The position numbers and the translations under genes are program-made. From assembly GCF_002261345.1 (NCBI RefSeq), contig NZ_NEVT01000003.1, positions 248,001 through 312,000 on the forward strand: a stretch of 64,000 nt of DNA, in the 5' to 3' direction. The notes below the pieces were generated by a model. That model was given only the letters and a program-made list of their open reading frames with translations. It was not told the origin of the DNA and ran no database searches. Within the stretch, counting starts at the first letter, position 1; the number at the start of each line of letters is the position of its first letter. Positions 30,185 through 38,890 of this stretch are shown here, piece after piece. Source of the stretch: Bordetella genomosp. 2. Its GTDB lineage: Bacteria; Pseudomonadota; Gammaproteobacteria; Burkholderiales; Burkholderiaceae_B.

Positions 30185-30592
30185 TCAGAGGGTGGGCAGG
30201 GGGCGGCTGCGCCGGGCTTCGTCAGTGGCGACGTAGGTCAGGGTCGCCTCGGTGACCTTGACCACTTCGGCGTCGAGGCGCTGGCGCTCGGCGTAGACTT
30301 CGACCGATACGGTAACCGATGTCGTGCCGGTCTTGATGATGGACGCGTAGAAACTGAGCAGGTCGCCGACGAATACCGGTTGCTTGAACTGGAAGGCGTT
30401 GACGGCCACCGTGGCAACGCGCCCGGCGGCGCGGCGGGCGGCCGGCACCGAGCCGGCGATGTCGACCTGGGACATGATCCAGCCGCCGAAGACGTCGCCA
30501 TGGATGTTGGCGTCGGCCGGCATCGGCATGACGCGCAGGACGGGCTCCCGGCCGGTGGGCAGCGTGGCGGAGGTAGGGGTGGCGGAAGGCAT
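30185..30592 (-). CDS. yciA: acyl-CoA thioesterase, YciA family
   Basis: This 135-residue single hot-dog-fold protein has MPADANIHGDVFGGWIMSQVDIAGSV, the signature of YciA-type thioesterases with the catalytic Asp in the central helix. VAVNAFQFKQPVFVGDLLSFYASI and the pattern TSVTVSVEVYAE follow. The enzyme hydrolyses acyl-CoA to free acid and CoA in the cytoplasm; substrate range is not visible. It sits ahead of mgtE (11 nt) and after yeiH (58 nt) on the same strand. CATAAT on the minus strand just upstream of its ribosome binding site could be a local -10. Confidence 0.9.
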   Translation of the reverse strand: MPSATPTSATLPTGREPVLRVMPMPADANIHGDVFGGWIMSQVDIAGSVPAARRAAGRVATVAVNAFQFKQPVFVGDLLSFYASIIKTGTTSVTVSVEVYAERQRLDAEVVKVTEATLTYVATDEARRSRPLPTL

Positions 30593-30650
30593 GGCCGGCT
30601 CCTGTGTAGAGACCGGCCGATTATGCAGGAAAACGCCGCCGCGATGCGGC

Positions 30651-31697
30651 TCAGGTCGCGAGTTTGACGATGCCGTAGCCGCCCAGCAGCAGCCAGGCGT
30701 AGAGGATCAGGCCCAGCGCCATGACCCGGGGCCCCGCCTTGCGGATCTGGCCGAAGCGCGTTTCGATGCCCAGCGCGGTCATGGCCATGGTCAGGGCGAA
30801 CACGTCGAGCCGGCGGATGGCGGTGACGACGTCGTCGGGCAGGATCGCCAGGGAATTGACGATGGCCAGCGCCAGGAAGCCGACCGCGAACCAGGGCACC
30901 GGCAGGCGCGCCTTGGCATGGCCGGGTTCGGCGTGCGCGGCCTGGCTGCGCAGCCACAGGCCCAGCACCAGCAAGACGGGCACCAACAGGGCGACGCGGG
31001 TCATCTTGACGATGGTCGCGACTTCCGTGGTGGCGGGGTCGATGTTGCTGGCCGCGCCCACCACCTGGGCCACTTCGTGCACGGTGCCGCCGATGTAGAT
31101 GCCGAGCGCCTGGGTGTCCAGCGACAGCCAGCCCGCGTGGTACAGCACCGGGTACAGGAACATGGACAGCGTGCCGAACAGCACCACCGTGGCCACCGCG
31201 ACCGCGCTCTTGTGGGGGGGGGCGGCGCGCAGGGTCGGCTCGAAGGCCAGCACCGCGGCGGCGCCGCAGATGGCGCTGCCGGCCGCGGTCAGCATCGCGG
31301 TGTCGCGGTCCAGGCCCAGCAGGCGCTGGCCGAGGGCAGTGCCCAGCACCAGGGTGCCGACCACCACCGCGACCGAGACCGCCAGGCCGGGCAGGCCGAC
31401 CGCGGCGATCTGCTGGATGCTGATATTCAGGCCATAGAATGCGACGGCGATGCGCAGCAGGCGCCGCGCCGTGAAATTGACGCCGACCGCCCAGTCCGCC
31501 GGCATGGTGCCGCGCAGGAAGTTGCCGTACAGCATGCCGCACACAATGCCGACCACCAACGGCGAGAAGCCGAGCGCGCGGATGGCCGGCAAGTCGCTGA
31601 GCTGCATGACGGCGACCGTCATCAGCGCCACGAATAGCACCCCGTTGAGCTTGTCGCGCCAGGGCGTGGGCAGGGAAAGGGCGGAAGTGGAAGACAT
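30651..31697 (-). CDS. YeiH/UPF0324 family membrane protein (putative sulfate exporter)
   Basis: The 348-residue protein has about ten hydrophobic helices and the family patterns FSPLVVGIVCGMLYGN, AVAFYGLNISIQQI, TAAGSAICGAAAVLAF and GIYIGGTVHEVAQVVGA. The family is named for putative sulfate export, but biochemical evidence is thin. It is transcribed divergently from a LysR regulator, the same pairing as yeiH-yeiE in enterobacteria, where YeiE is linked to sulfite sensing. A related role here is inference. Confidence 0.85.
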   Translation of the reverse strand: MSSTSALSLPTPWRDKLNGVLFVALMTVAVMQLSDLPAIRALGFSPLVVGIVCGMLYGNFLRGTMPADWAVGVNFTARRLLRIAVAFYGLNISIQQIAAVGLPGLAVSVAVVVGTLVLGTALGQRLLGLDRDTAMLTAAGSAICGAAAVLAFEPTLRAAPPHKSAVAVATVVLFGTLSMFLYPVLYHAGWLSLDTQALGIYIGGTVHEVAQVVGAASNIDPATTEVATIVKMTRVALLVPVLLVLGLWLRSQAAHAEPGHAKARLPVPWFAVGFLALAIVNSLAILPDDVVTAIRRLDVFALTMAMTALGIETRFGQIRKAGPRVMALGLILYAWLLLGGYGIVKLAT

Positions 31698-31806
31698 GTG
31701 TAATGCAATATCTAAATAACTAGAAGCAATATTAAATTCGCCCGTACTATTTGGGAAATTTTTAATTTTGATATTAAATATCGGAAATCACGATATCTAG
31801 CCGCGC
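31698..31806. promoter_or_regulatory. AT-rich divergent control region of yeiH homologue and lysR gene
   Basis: These 109 bp are strikingly AT-rich against the GC-rich surroundings. They hold a perfect 13-bp palindrome GATATTAAATATC (31770-31782), a second GATATC (31792-31797) and a direct repeat, GCAATATCTAAAT/GCAATATTAAATT (about 31705 and 31726). Such dyads are typical targets of the LysR regulator encoded on one side. Confidence 0.6.
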
Positions 31807-32703
31807 ATGACGCCAGACCAGCTACTGACCTTCGCCTATGTGGCCGATACCGGCAACATCAGCCGGGCCGCCGGCCTGCTGCATTTGTCGCAGCCGGCAG
31901 TGTCCGGGCAGTTGCGCCTGTTGCAGGACTGGTTCGGCGAGCCGCTGTACCGGCGCAGCGGCCACGGGGTGGCATTGACGGCGGCGGGCGAGCGCCTGGC
32001 CGAGCAGGCGCGCCAGCTGCGCCAGGTGTACAACCAGGCCCATGCCGCCCGGGAAGCCTGGCGCGGGCTGGAAACCGGCATCTTGCGCCTGGGCGCCAGC
32101 ACCACTCCCGCCAGCTATCTCCTGCCGGCGCTGGTGGCGGATTTCCGCCGCCGCTTCCCGGCGGTCAGCCTGCATCTGTCGGACGGCAATACGCGCGACA
32201 TCGTCGAGCGCCTGCCGGGCCTGGACCTGGCATTCATCGAAGGCGAAGTGCCGGCCGGGCTGCCGGCCGATACGGCGGTCCACCGCTGGCAGCAGGACGA
32301 AGTGGTGGCGATCGTGCGCGCCGATCATCCCCTGGCCGCCAAGGGGCAGGCGCGCCTGCGCGACCTGGCCGATTTGCCGCTGGTGATGCGCGAGCCCGGT
32401 TCCGGGGTGCGCCAGCTGGTCGAGCGCGCATTCGAGGCGGCCGCGCTGGCGCCCGCGGTGGGCTTGGAGCTGGCCGGGGTGGAGGGCGTCAAGCAGGCGG
32501 TGCGCGCGGGGCTGGGCGTCGGCTTCGTGTCGCGCATGTCGATGCAGCACGAAGACGGCTCGCTGGCCGTGCTGCGGCTCGCGCCGCGGCCATTGACGCG
32601 CACCCTGAGCATCCTGGTGCCGCACGCCAAGGCATCGGCGCGCGTGGCCGAACGCTTCCTGGAAGCATGCTTGGCGCTGCCGCCGGTCGAGTTGGCGCGT
32701 TAG
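31807..32703 (+). CDS. LysR family regulator, YeiE/CysB-like
   Basis: The 298-residue protein has an N-terminal winged helix-turn-helix (LLTFAYVADTGNISRAAGLLHLSQPAVSGQLRLLQDWFGEPLYRRSG) and a C-terminal effector domain (LRLGASTTPASYLLPALVADFRRRFPAVSLHL). It diverges from the YeiH-type exporter, as in the yeiE-yeiH pair, and probably controls it. The effector is unknown; sulfite or a related sulfur anion is plausible by analogy only. A clear terminator follows. Confidence 0.88.
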   Translation: MTPDQLLTFAYVADTGNISRAAGLLHLSQPAVSGQLRLLQDWFGEPLYRRSGHGVALTAAGERLAEQARQLRQVYNQAHAAREAWRGLETGILRLGASTTPASYLLPALVADFRRRFPAVSLHLSDGNTRDIVERLPGLDLAFIEGEVPAGLPADTAVHRWQQDEVVAIVRADHPLAAKGQARLRDLADLPLVMREPGSGVRQLVERAFEAAALAPAVGLELAGVEGVKQAVRAGLGVGFVSRMSMQHEDGSLAVLRLAPRPLTRTLSILVPHAKASARVAERFLEACLALPPVELAR

Positions 32704-32705
32704 GG

Positions 32706-32732
32706 GCCCGCCGATGCGGGCTTCTTTCTTTT
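32706..32732 (+). terminator. intrinsic terminator after the LysR gene
   Basis: GCCCGC (32706-32711), loop CGAT, GCGGGC (32716-32721), then TTCTTTCTTTT. It starts 3 nt after the LysR stop. Confidence 0.8.
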
Positions 32733-32746
32733 AGGGCGGGCAGGCC

Positions 32747-33949
32747 CTAGTCGACCGGGCGCGCCAGCCACTGGCGCGCGAGCTCCACCCAATAGGTGCC
32801 GCCCAGCGGCAGTAGTTCGTCGTTGAAGTCGTAGCTGCCGTTGTGCAGCATGCACGGGCCCATGCCGTGGCCGGCCGCGCGGTGGGTGCCGTCGCCGTTG
32901 CCGATCCAGACGTAGCAGCCGGGCATTTCCTGCAGCATGAAGGCGAAGTCTTCGGCGCCCATGGTGGGCTGGACGTGGTCGTCGACGTTGTCGGCGCCGA
33001 CGATGCCGCGCAGCACCTCGGCGCAGAAGGCCGCTTCGCGCGCGTGGTTGATGGTGGGCGGATAGTTGCGGAAGAACTCGAACTCGACTTCGCAATCGAG
33101 GGCGGCGCAGGTATGGCGGGCGATTTCCCGCATGCGGCGTTCGATCAGGTCGAGGGTTTCGAGCGTGAAGGTGCGCACCGTGCCACGCATGATGGCCTGG
33201 TTCGGCACCACGTTGTCGGCGCTGCCGGTGTGGATCTGCGTGATGCTGAGCACCGCGGCATCCAGCGGATTGCGGTTGCGCGTGATGATGGTCTGCAGCG
33301 ATTGCGCCAGCTGCACCGCCGTCATGACCGGGTCGATGCCCAGGTGCGGCATGCCGGCGTGCGAGCCCTTGCCCTGGATGGTGATGACGAATTCGTTGCT
33401 GGAAGCCATGATGGGGCCGGCCGTCAGCCCGAACTGGCCCACTTTCAGCCCCGGCCAGTTGTGCATGCCGAATACCGCCTCCATGGGGAAGCGGGTGAAC
33501 AGGCCGTCGTCGATCATGCGCCGGGCGCCGCCGCCGCCTTCCTCGGCGGGCTGGAAAATGACATAGACCGTGCCGGCGAAATCGCGGTGCTGCGCCAGGT
33601 AGCGCGCGGCCGCCAGCAGCATGGCGGTATGGCCGTCATGGCCGCAGGCGTGCATCTTGCCGGGGTGCTGGCTGGCGTGGGCGAAGGTGTTGGCCTCTTG
33701 CATGGGGAGGGCATCCATGTCGGCGCGCAGGCCGACCGCGCGCGGGCTGTCGGCCTGGCCGCGGATGATGCCGACCACCCCTGTGCCGCCCAGCCCGCGG
33801 TCCACCTCGATGCCCCATTCCTGCAGGCGCGCGGCGACCAGGTCGGCGGTGCGGAATTCCTCGAAGGCCAGTTCGGGATGGGCGTGGATGTCGCGCCGGA
33901 TGCCGGCGATGTCGTCGCGCCAGGCGACGATGGGTTCGATCAGGTTCAT
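32747..33949 (-). CDS. M20 family amidohydrolase (hippurate hydrolase-like)
   Basis: The 400-residue protein begins RRDIHAHPELAFEEFRTADLVAARL and has the M20D metal site: ACGHDGHTAML, FQPAEEGGGGARRMIDDGLF and HNWPGLKVGQ. The dimerisation domain carries GKGSHAGMPHLGIDPV. GAEDFAFMLQEMPGCYVWIGNGD is the C-terminal signature. Relatives remove acyl groups from amino acids (hippurate, N-acetyl or IAA conjugates) using two metal ions. No signal peptide is seen, so it is cytoplasmic. It diverges from the acyl-CoA ligase with 81 nt between starts. Confidence 0.9.
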   Translation of the reverse strand: MNLIEPIVAWRDDIAGIRRDIHAHPELAFEEFRTADLVAARLQEWGIEVDRGLGGTGVVGIIRGQADSPRAVGLRADMDALPMQEANTFAHASQHPGKMHACGHDGHTAMLLAAARYLAQHRDFAGTVYVIFQPAEEGGGGARRMIDDGLFTRFPMEAVFGMHNWPGLKVGQFGLTAGPIMASSNEFVITIQGKGSHAGMPHLGIDPVMTAVQLAQSLQTIITRNRNPLDAAVLSITQIHTGSADNVVPNQAIMRGTVRTFTLETLDLIERRMREIARHTCAALDCEVEFEFFRNYPPTINHAREAAFCAEVLRGIVGADNVDDHVQPTMGAEDFAFMLQEMPGCYVWIGNGDGTHRAAGHGMGPCMLHNGSYDFNDELLPLGGTYWVELARQWLARPVD

Positions 33950-34030
33950 CGGTAGTCTCGCTGGAATGGGCCGCAGGCAACAAGGGTATTATCAGACAAA
34001 ATTTCCTATAACGATGCACGGAGGCCCACC

Positions 34031-35704
34031 ATGTCGCGTCCCTGGCTCGCTCACTACCCCGAGGGCGTTCCCGCCGAAATCTCGCTCGATTCCCATGCCT
34101 CGCTGACCGGCCTGCTGGACCAGGCGTGCAGCCGTCACGCGGCGCGCGTGGCCTGCACGGCCATGGGCACCGACCTCACCTACGCCGACCTGGACCGCCA
34201 GGCGCGCGCCTTCGCCGGCTGGCTGCAGGGCCTGGGCCTGGCGCACGGCGCGCGGGTGGCCCTGATGATGCCCAACGTGCCGGCCTACCTGGTCTGCCTG
34301 CTGGGCACGCTGCGCGCCGGCCATGTGGTGGTCAACGTGAACCCGTTGTACAAGTCCGACGAGCTGCAGCGCCAGTTGCTGGACAGCGGCGCCGAGGTCA
34401 TTGTCATTCTCGAGAACTTCGCCCGCACCCTGCAGGACGTGGCCGACCGGGGCGCGTTGCGGCACGTGGTGGTGACCGGGCCCGGCGACTTGCTGGGCGG
34501 CCTGAAGGCGCCGCTGGTCAACCTGGCGGCCCGCTACGTCAAGCGCATGATCCCCGACTGGCGCATCGACGGCGCACGGCGCCTGCCCGCCGTGCTGGCG
34601 GCGGGCGCGGCCGCGCCGTTCACGCCGCCGGCGCTCAAGCTGGATGACGTGGCGGTGCTGCAATACACCGGCGGCACCACCGGCGTGCCGAAGGGCGCCA
34701 TGCTGTCGCACGGCAACCTGGTGGCCAACGTGCTGCAGCTCGAGGCGGTGGCGCGGCCGGCCCTGCGCGACCTGGAGCGCAGCCAGCTCACCATCATCAG
34801 CGCCTTGCCGCTGTACCACGTGTTCGCCATGACCGTCTGCGGCCTGTTCGGCATCTACGCGGGCATGCGCAACCTGCTCATCATCAACCCGCGCGACCAG
34901 GCCGCCCTGATCGCCGCCTGGCGGCGCGCCAATGTGAACATCTTCCCGGGCGTCAACACGCTGTTCAACGCGCTGGCCAACAACGCCGAGTTCGCCAAGC
35001 TGGATTTCTCCGGCCTGCGCCTGACGCTGGGCGGCGGCATGGCGGTGCAGCGCCACGTGGCCGAACGCTGGCTGCAGATCACCGGCCACCCGCTGATCGA
35101 AGGCTACGGCCTGTCCGAGACCTCGCCCGTGGCGACTGTGAACCCGACCGACACCAAGGAATATTCCGGCTCGATCGGGCTGCCGCTGCCGTCCACCGAC
35201 GTGGCCATCCTGGACGACGACGGCAACGCCGTGCCGCTGGGCGAACGCGGCGAGGTCTGCATCCGCGGCCCGCAGGTCATGCTGGGGTATTGGCAGAAAC
35301 CCGAAGAGACCCAGCGCTGCATGACGGCCGACGGCTTTTTCCGCAGCGGCGACATCGGCATCATGGACGAGCGCGGCTATACGCGCATCGTCGATCGCAA
35401 GAAAGACATGATCGCGGTGTCGGGCTTCAAGGTCTACCCCAACGAGGTCGAGGCGGTCATCGCCGCCCATCCGGGCGTGCTGGAGTGCGCGGTGGTGGGC
35501 GTGCCCGACGAGCATTCGGGCGAGGCCGTGAAGGCTTTCGTGGTCAGGAAGGACCCGGCCCTGACCGAGGCGCAGGTGATCGACTGGTGCAAGGAAAAAC
35601 TGACCGGCTACAAGCGCCCGCACGCGGTCGAGTTCCGCGACGAGCTGCCCAAGAGCAACGTCGGCAAGATCCTGCGCCGCGAGTTGCGGCCGGACGCCCA
35701 GTAG
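34031..35704 (+). CDS. fadD: long-chain fatty acid-CoA ligase (FadD-like)
   Basis: The 557-residue protein is an adenylate-forming enzyme. The AMP/ATP-binding motif is YTGGTTGVPKGAMLSHGNL. Further signatures are LPLYHVFAMTVC, GYGLSETSPV, GDIGIMDERGYTRIVDRKKDMI (which includes the fatty-acyl-CoA synthetase motif) and the C-terminal catalytic lysine in PKSNVGKILRREL. It activates fatty acids to acyl-CoA for beta-oxidation. Bordetella genomes usually hold several paralogues, so the symbol is by family only. It converges on the inositol-phosphatase-like gene 21 nt downstream. Confidence 0.88.
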   Translation: MSRPWLAHYPEGVPAEISLDSHASLTGLLDQACSRHAARVACTAMGTDLTYADLDRQARAFAGWLQGLGLAHGARVALMMPNVPAYLVCLLGTLRAGHVVVNVNPLYKSDELQRQLLDSGAEVIVILENFARTLQDVADRGALRHVVVTGPGDLLGGLKAPLVNLAARYVKRMIPDWRIDGARRLPAVLAAGAAAPFTPPALKLDDVAVLQYTGGTTGVPKGAMLSHGNLVANVLQLEAVARPALRDLERSQLTIISALPLYHVFAMTVCGLFGIYAGMRNLLIINPRDQAALIAAWRRANVNIFPGVNTLFNALANNAEFAKLDFSGLRLTLGGGMAVQRHVAERWLQITGHPLIEGYGLSETSPVATVNPTDTKEYSGSIGLPLPSTDVAILDDDGNAVPLGERGEVCIRGPQVMLGYWQKPEETQRCMTADGFFRSGDIGIMDERGYTRIVDRKKDMIAVSGFKVYPNEVEAVIAAHPGVLECAVVGVPDEHSGEAVKAFVVRKDPALTEAQVIDWCKEKLTGYKRPHAVEFRDELPKSNVGKILRRELRPDAQ

Positions 35705-35725
35705 GCGGCCGGGCGGGCTGGAGCG

Positions 35726-36598
35726 TCAGGGCGCCCGCAGGTGCGGGCCGATCAGTTCGTGCAGGGCTTCGACGATGGCCGGGTTGCCGGCCACCACCCG
35801 CCCGCCCACCGGCCATGGGTCGCGCCGGTGCATGTCGTGGCAGATGCCGCCGGCCTCGCGCAGGATCAGGGTGCCCGCCGCCACGTCCCAGGGCGCCAGG
35901 CCCATTTCCCAGTAGCCGTCGTAGCGGCCGCAGGCGGTCCAGGCCAGGTCGAGGGCGGCCGCGCCCATGCGCCGCACGCCGCGCGACGTGCAGATGGCGT
36001 CCTGCAGCATGGGCATGTACTGGCTGGCGAAGGAAAAATCGCGGAACGGGAAGCCGGTGGCCAGCACCGCGTCGGCCAGCGACTGGGTGCGCGAGCACGC
36101 GATGCGGCGGCCGTTGAGCCAGGCGCCGATGCCGTGCACCGCGGTGAAGAGCTCTTCGCGGCTGGGGTCGTACACCACGCCGATGACCGGCGTATCTTCG
36201 GCGACGGGGCCGCTGGCGGCCACCCGCGTGCCGGCGTGCGCGACCAGGGCGATCGACACGGCGTAGTGCGGGATGCCGTGCAGGAAGTTGGTGGTGCCGT
36301 CGAGCGGATCGATATACCAGGTGGCGGGGCCGCGCGCCGCGCCGCCGGTTTCCTCGGCGACGATGCCGAACTCGGGGGTGCGTTCCCGCAGGGATTCGAG
36401 GATGGCGGCCTCGGCCTCGCGGTCGGCCTGCGAGACCAGGTCGTTGCGGGCCTTGTGGTCGATGACCAGGTCGGCGCGGTGATGCGCGTACGATTGCAGG
36501 ATGGCGGCGCCCGTGTGGGCCGCCGAGACGGCGGCATCGATGGCGGCGCCCAGGTCGAGCGGCGGGGCCTGTGTCGGGGTCGGTTGAGTCGTCGGCAT
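35726..36598 (-). CDS. inositol monophosphatase family protein
   Basis: The ATG at 36598 gives 290 residues. The metal-site motifs of the Li+-sensitive phosphatase superfamily are complete: NDLVSQADREAE, GIVAEETGG, WYIDPLDGTTNFLHG and the late APWDVAAGTLILREAGG. The family covers inositol-1-phosphatase, SuhB, CysQ and histidinol phosphatase, so the substrate is open. The Pro/Thr/Gln-rich first 20 residues are unusual for the family. It diverges from mnmC with 147 nt between starts. Confidence 0.88.
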   Translation of the reverse strand: MPTTQPTPTQAPPLDLGAAIDAAVSAAHTGAAILQSYAHHRADLVIDHKARNDLVSQADREAEAAILESLRERTPEFGIVAEETGGAARGPATWYIDPLDGTTNFLHGIPHYAVSIALVAHAGTRVAASGPVAEDTPVIGVVYDPSREELFTAVHGIGAWLNGRRIACSRTQSLADAVLATGFPFRDFSFASQYMPMLQDAICTSRGVRRMGAAALDLAWTACGRYDGYWEMGLAPWDVAAGTLILREAGGICHDMHRRDPWPVGGRVVAGNPAIVEALHELIGPHLRAP

Positions 36599-36745
36599 GA
36601 AACCCAGTGTAAGCCTTTGACATGACGAGCCGGCTGCTTCGACGCAAATCGCGCCGGCCGGCGTGGCTTTCAACCAACGTAATGCCTGCCGCTTTGGGTA
36701 TGCTGGCGGCCGCAAGCGGCTATCGTCGCAAATTCGAATGTATTC

Positions 36746-38644
36746 ATGTCCTCTTACGTTCCCCTGACGTCTCCCGAGGCCGATCTCGACGCCGACGGGC
36801 GCCTGCGCAGCGCGCGCTATGGCGATGTCTACCATTCCGCGGCCGGCGCGCTGGGCCAGGCCGAGCATGTGTTCCTGCGCGGCAATGGGCTGCCCGGGCG
36901 CTGGCGCGGCCGCGATGCTTTCACCGTGTGCGAGACCGGCTTCGGGCTGGGGCTGAATTTCCTGGCGCTATGGCGCGCCTGGCGCGACGATGCGGCGCGC
37001 GCGCGGCGGCTGCATGTGCTGTCGATCGAGGCCCATCCGTTCGCGCGCGAGCCGTTGCGCCGCTGGCTGGCGCAACTGGCGCCGCCGGCGCTGCGCGGCT
37101 TGGCGGAACAATTGGCGAGCCAGTGGCCGGCGCGCCTGCCCGGCCTGCACCGGCTGGAGTTCGAGGGCGGCGCCGTGACCCTGACGCTGGCCTTCGGCCA
37201 GGCGGCCTGCCTGGCGCCGCTGCTGCAGGCGCGCGTCGATGCGTATTTCCTGGATGGCTTCGCGCCCGACCGCAATCCGGCCATGTGGCAGCCGGAACTG
37301 CTGCGCGAGCTGGCCCGGCTGGCCGCCTCCGACGCCACGCTGGCCACCTGGGCCAGCGCCGGCTTCGTGCGCCGCGCGCTGGCCGAGGCCGGCTTCCAGG
37401 TACGCAAAGAAGCGGGTTATGGCGGCAAGCGGCACATGACCGTGGGCGTGCGGACGGCGCCCGCGCCAGCCGGCTCCGCCATGGCAGCCGCGCTCGCGCA
37501 GGCCCGCGCGGCTGCCGGGGCGGCGGGCGATGGCGCGGTGGCGGTCGTGGGTGGCGGGCTGGCGGGCGCCGGCATTGCGCAGGCGCTGGCGTTGCGTGGC
37601 CGGCCCGTGGTGGTGATCGATTCCGCCGCGCCGGCGGGCGCGGCCCATGCCGGGCATGCGGCCGCGGCGCTGACTCCCCTGATCGCCCGCGATGACAACG
37701 CCCGCGCGCGCCTGTCGCGGGCCGGCAGCCAGCGCGCGTGGGCCCGCTGGGCCGCCTTGCCGGGCGCCGCCGCGCCGCTGCGTTGCGGCACGCTGCAGCT
37801 CGAGCGGGACGGCGGGCGCGCCGCCGCCCTGGCCGATACCCTGCAGGGGCTGCAATTCCCGGCCGAGTGGGTGCGGGCGGTGGATCGCGACGAGGCCGCG
37901 GCGCTGGCCGGCTTGCCGGTGGCGCGCGGCGGCCTGTATTTCGCCGACGGCATGCTGGTGCGGCCGGACGCGCTGATTGCGGCCTTGCTCGACTCGCCGG
38001 GCATTCGTCGCGTGACCGGCCAAGCCGCGCGGGTGCAGCGTGTGGACGGGCAATGGCAGGTGCTCGACGGCCGCGCGCAGGTGCTGGCGCAGGCGGGCAG
38101 CCTGGTGCTGGCCAATGCCTATGGCGCGCAGGCCGTGCTGCGCGACAGCGGCTTGCTGGAGCCGCTGCCGCGCCTGGCGCAAATGCATGCCCTGGCCGGA
38201 GAAGTGACGCTGCTGCCGGCCGGCAGCCTGGGCGGCGGGCCGCGCTGCATCGTCGGCGGCGAGGGCTACCTGTTGCCGGCGGTGGCCGGCCTGTGCGTGG
38301 CCGGCAGCACTTACGCGCATGGCGCCGCGGCGGCGCGGGTCAGCGCCGAGGGGCAGCAAGTCAACTTGGGCAAGGCCGCCGGGCTGCTGGGCCATGCGCC
38401 GGCCGCCTGGGCGGGCTTCGCGGCGGGCCAGCTGGCGGGCTGGGCCGGCTGGCGGGCCGTGCTGCCGGGGCGCCTGCCGGCGATCGGCCCGCTGGCGCAC
38501 GCGCCGGGCCTGTGGCTGGCGAGCGGATATGCCTCGCGCGGGCTGAGCTGGTCGGCGCTGGCGGGCGACGTGGTGGCCGCCTGCCTGTGCGACGAGCCCA
38601 TGCCCCTGGAGACCGATCTGCTGGCCGCGATTGCCCCGCGCTAG
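36746..38644 (+). CDS. mnmC: bifunctional tRNA mnm5s2U34 biosynthesis protein MnmC
   Basis: MnmC finishes the wobble-uridine modification made by MnmEG. The 632-residue protein has an N-terminal SAM-dependent methyltransferase (MnmC2; [16 protein letters not shown], with [15 protein letters not shown]) and a C-terminal FAD oxidoreductase (MnmC1; [21 protein letters not shown]). The C-terminus has [21 protein letters not shown]. Both halves look intact and in one frame, as in E. coli. Modified tRNAs include tRNA-Lys(TTT), whose gene is also in this window, though that is probably coincidence. Confidence 0.93.
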   Translation: MSSYVPLTSPEADLDADGRLRSARYGDVYHSAAGALGQAEHVFLRGNGLPGRWRGRDAFTVCETGFGLGLNFLALWRAWRDDAARARRLHVLSIEAHPFAREPLRRWLAQLAPPALRGLAEQLASQWPARLPGLHRLEFEGGAVTLTLAFGQAACLAPLLQARVDAYFLDGFAPDRNPAMWQPELLRELARLAASDATLATWASAGFVRRALAEAGFQVRKEAGYGGKRHMTVGVRTAPAPAGSAMAAALAQARAAAGAAGDGAVAVVGGGLAGAGIAQALALRGRPVVVIDSAAPAGAAHAGHAAAALTPLIARDDNARARLSRAGSQRAWARWAALPGAAAPLRCGTLQLERDGGRAAALADTLQGLQFPAEWVRAVDRDEAAALAGLPVARGGLYFADGMLVRPDALIAALLDSPGIRRVTGQAARVQRVDGQWQVLDGRAQVLAQAGSLVLANAYGAQAVLRDSGLLEPLPRLAQMHALAGEVTLLPAGSLGGGPRCIVGGEGYLLPAVAGLCVAGSTYAHGAAAARVSAEGQQVNLGKAAGLLGHAPAAWAGFAAGQLAGWAGWRAVLPGRLPAIGPLAHAPGLWLASGYASRGLSWSALAGDVVAACLCDEPMPLETDLLAAIAPR

Positions 38645-38890
38645 CGGGGCGGCCGGGCGCAGAAGGCAGGGCGTTGCCGGACGATAGCCGTAGAACTGCG
38701 CCATAGCCGTCGATCCGCGCCCTGCGGCAGCCTGCAAAGTGAGTGGTTGCTTCGCTGGCTGGCATCGGCTCTGGCGGCTCCTGCGCGGCATGCCCGGCCG
38801 ACTAAAAAAGGGACCGAGTTTATTTCGAGGGCCAAATCCGTCAAAATAGCGTCTTTTAATGGTTTTTTGGCTTAAGCCGGGGGAAGCTCT

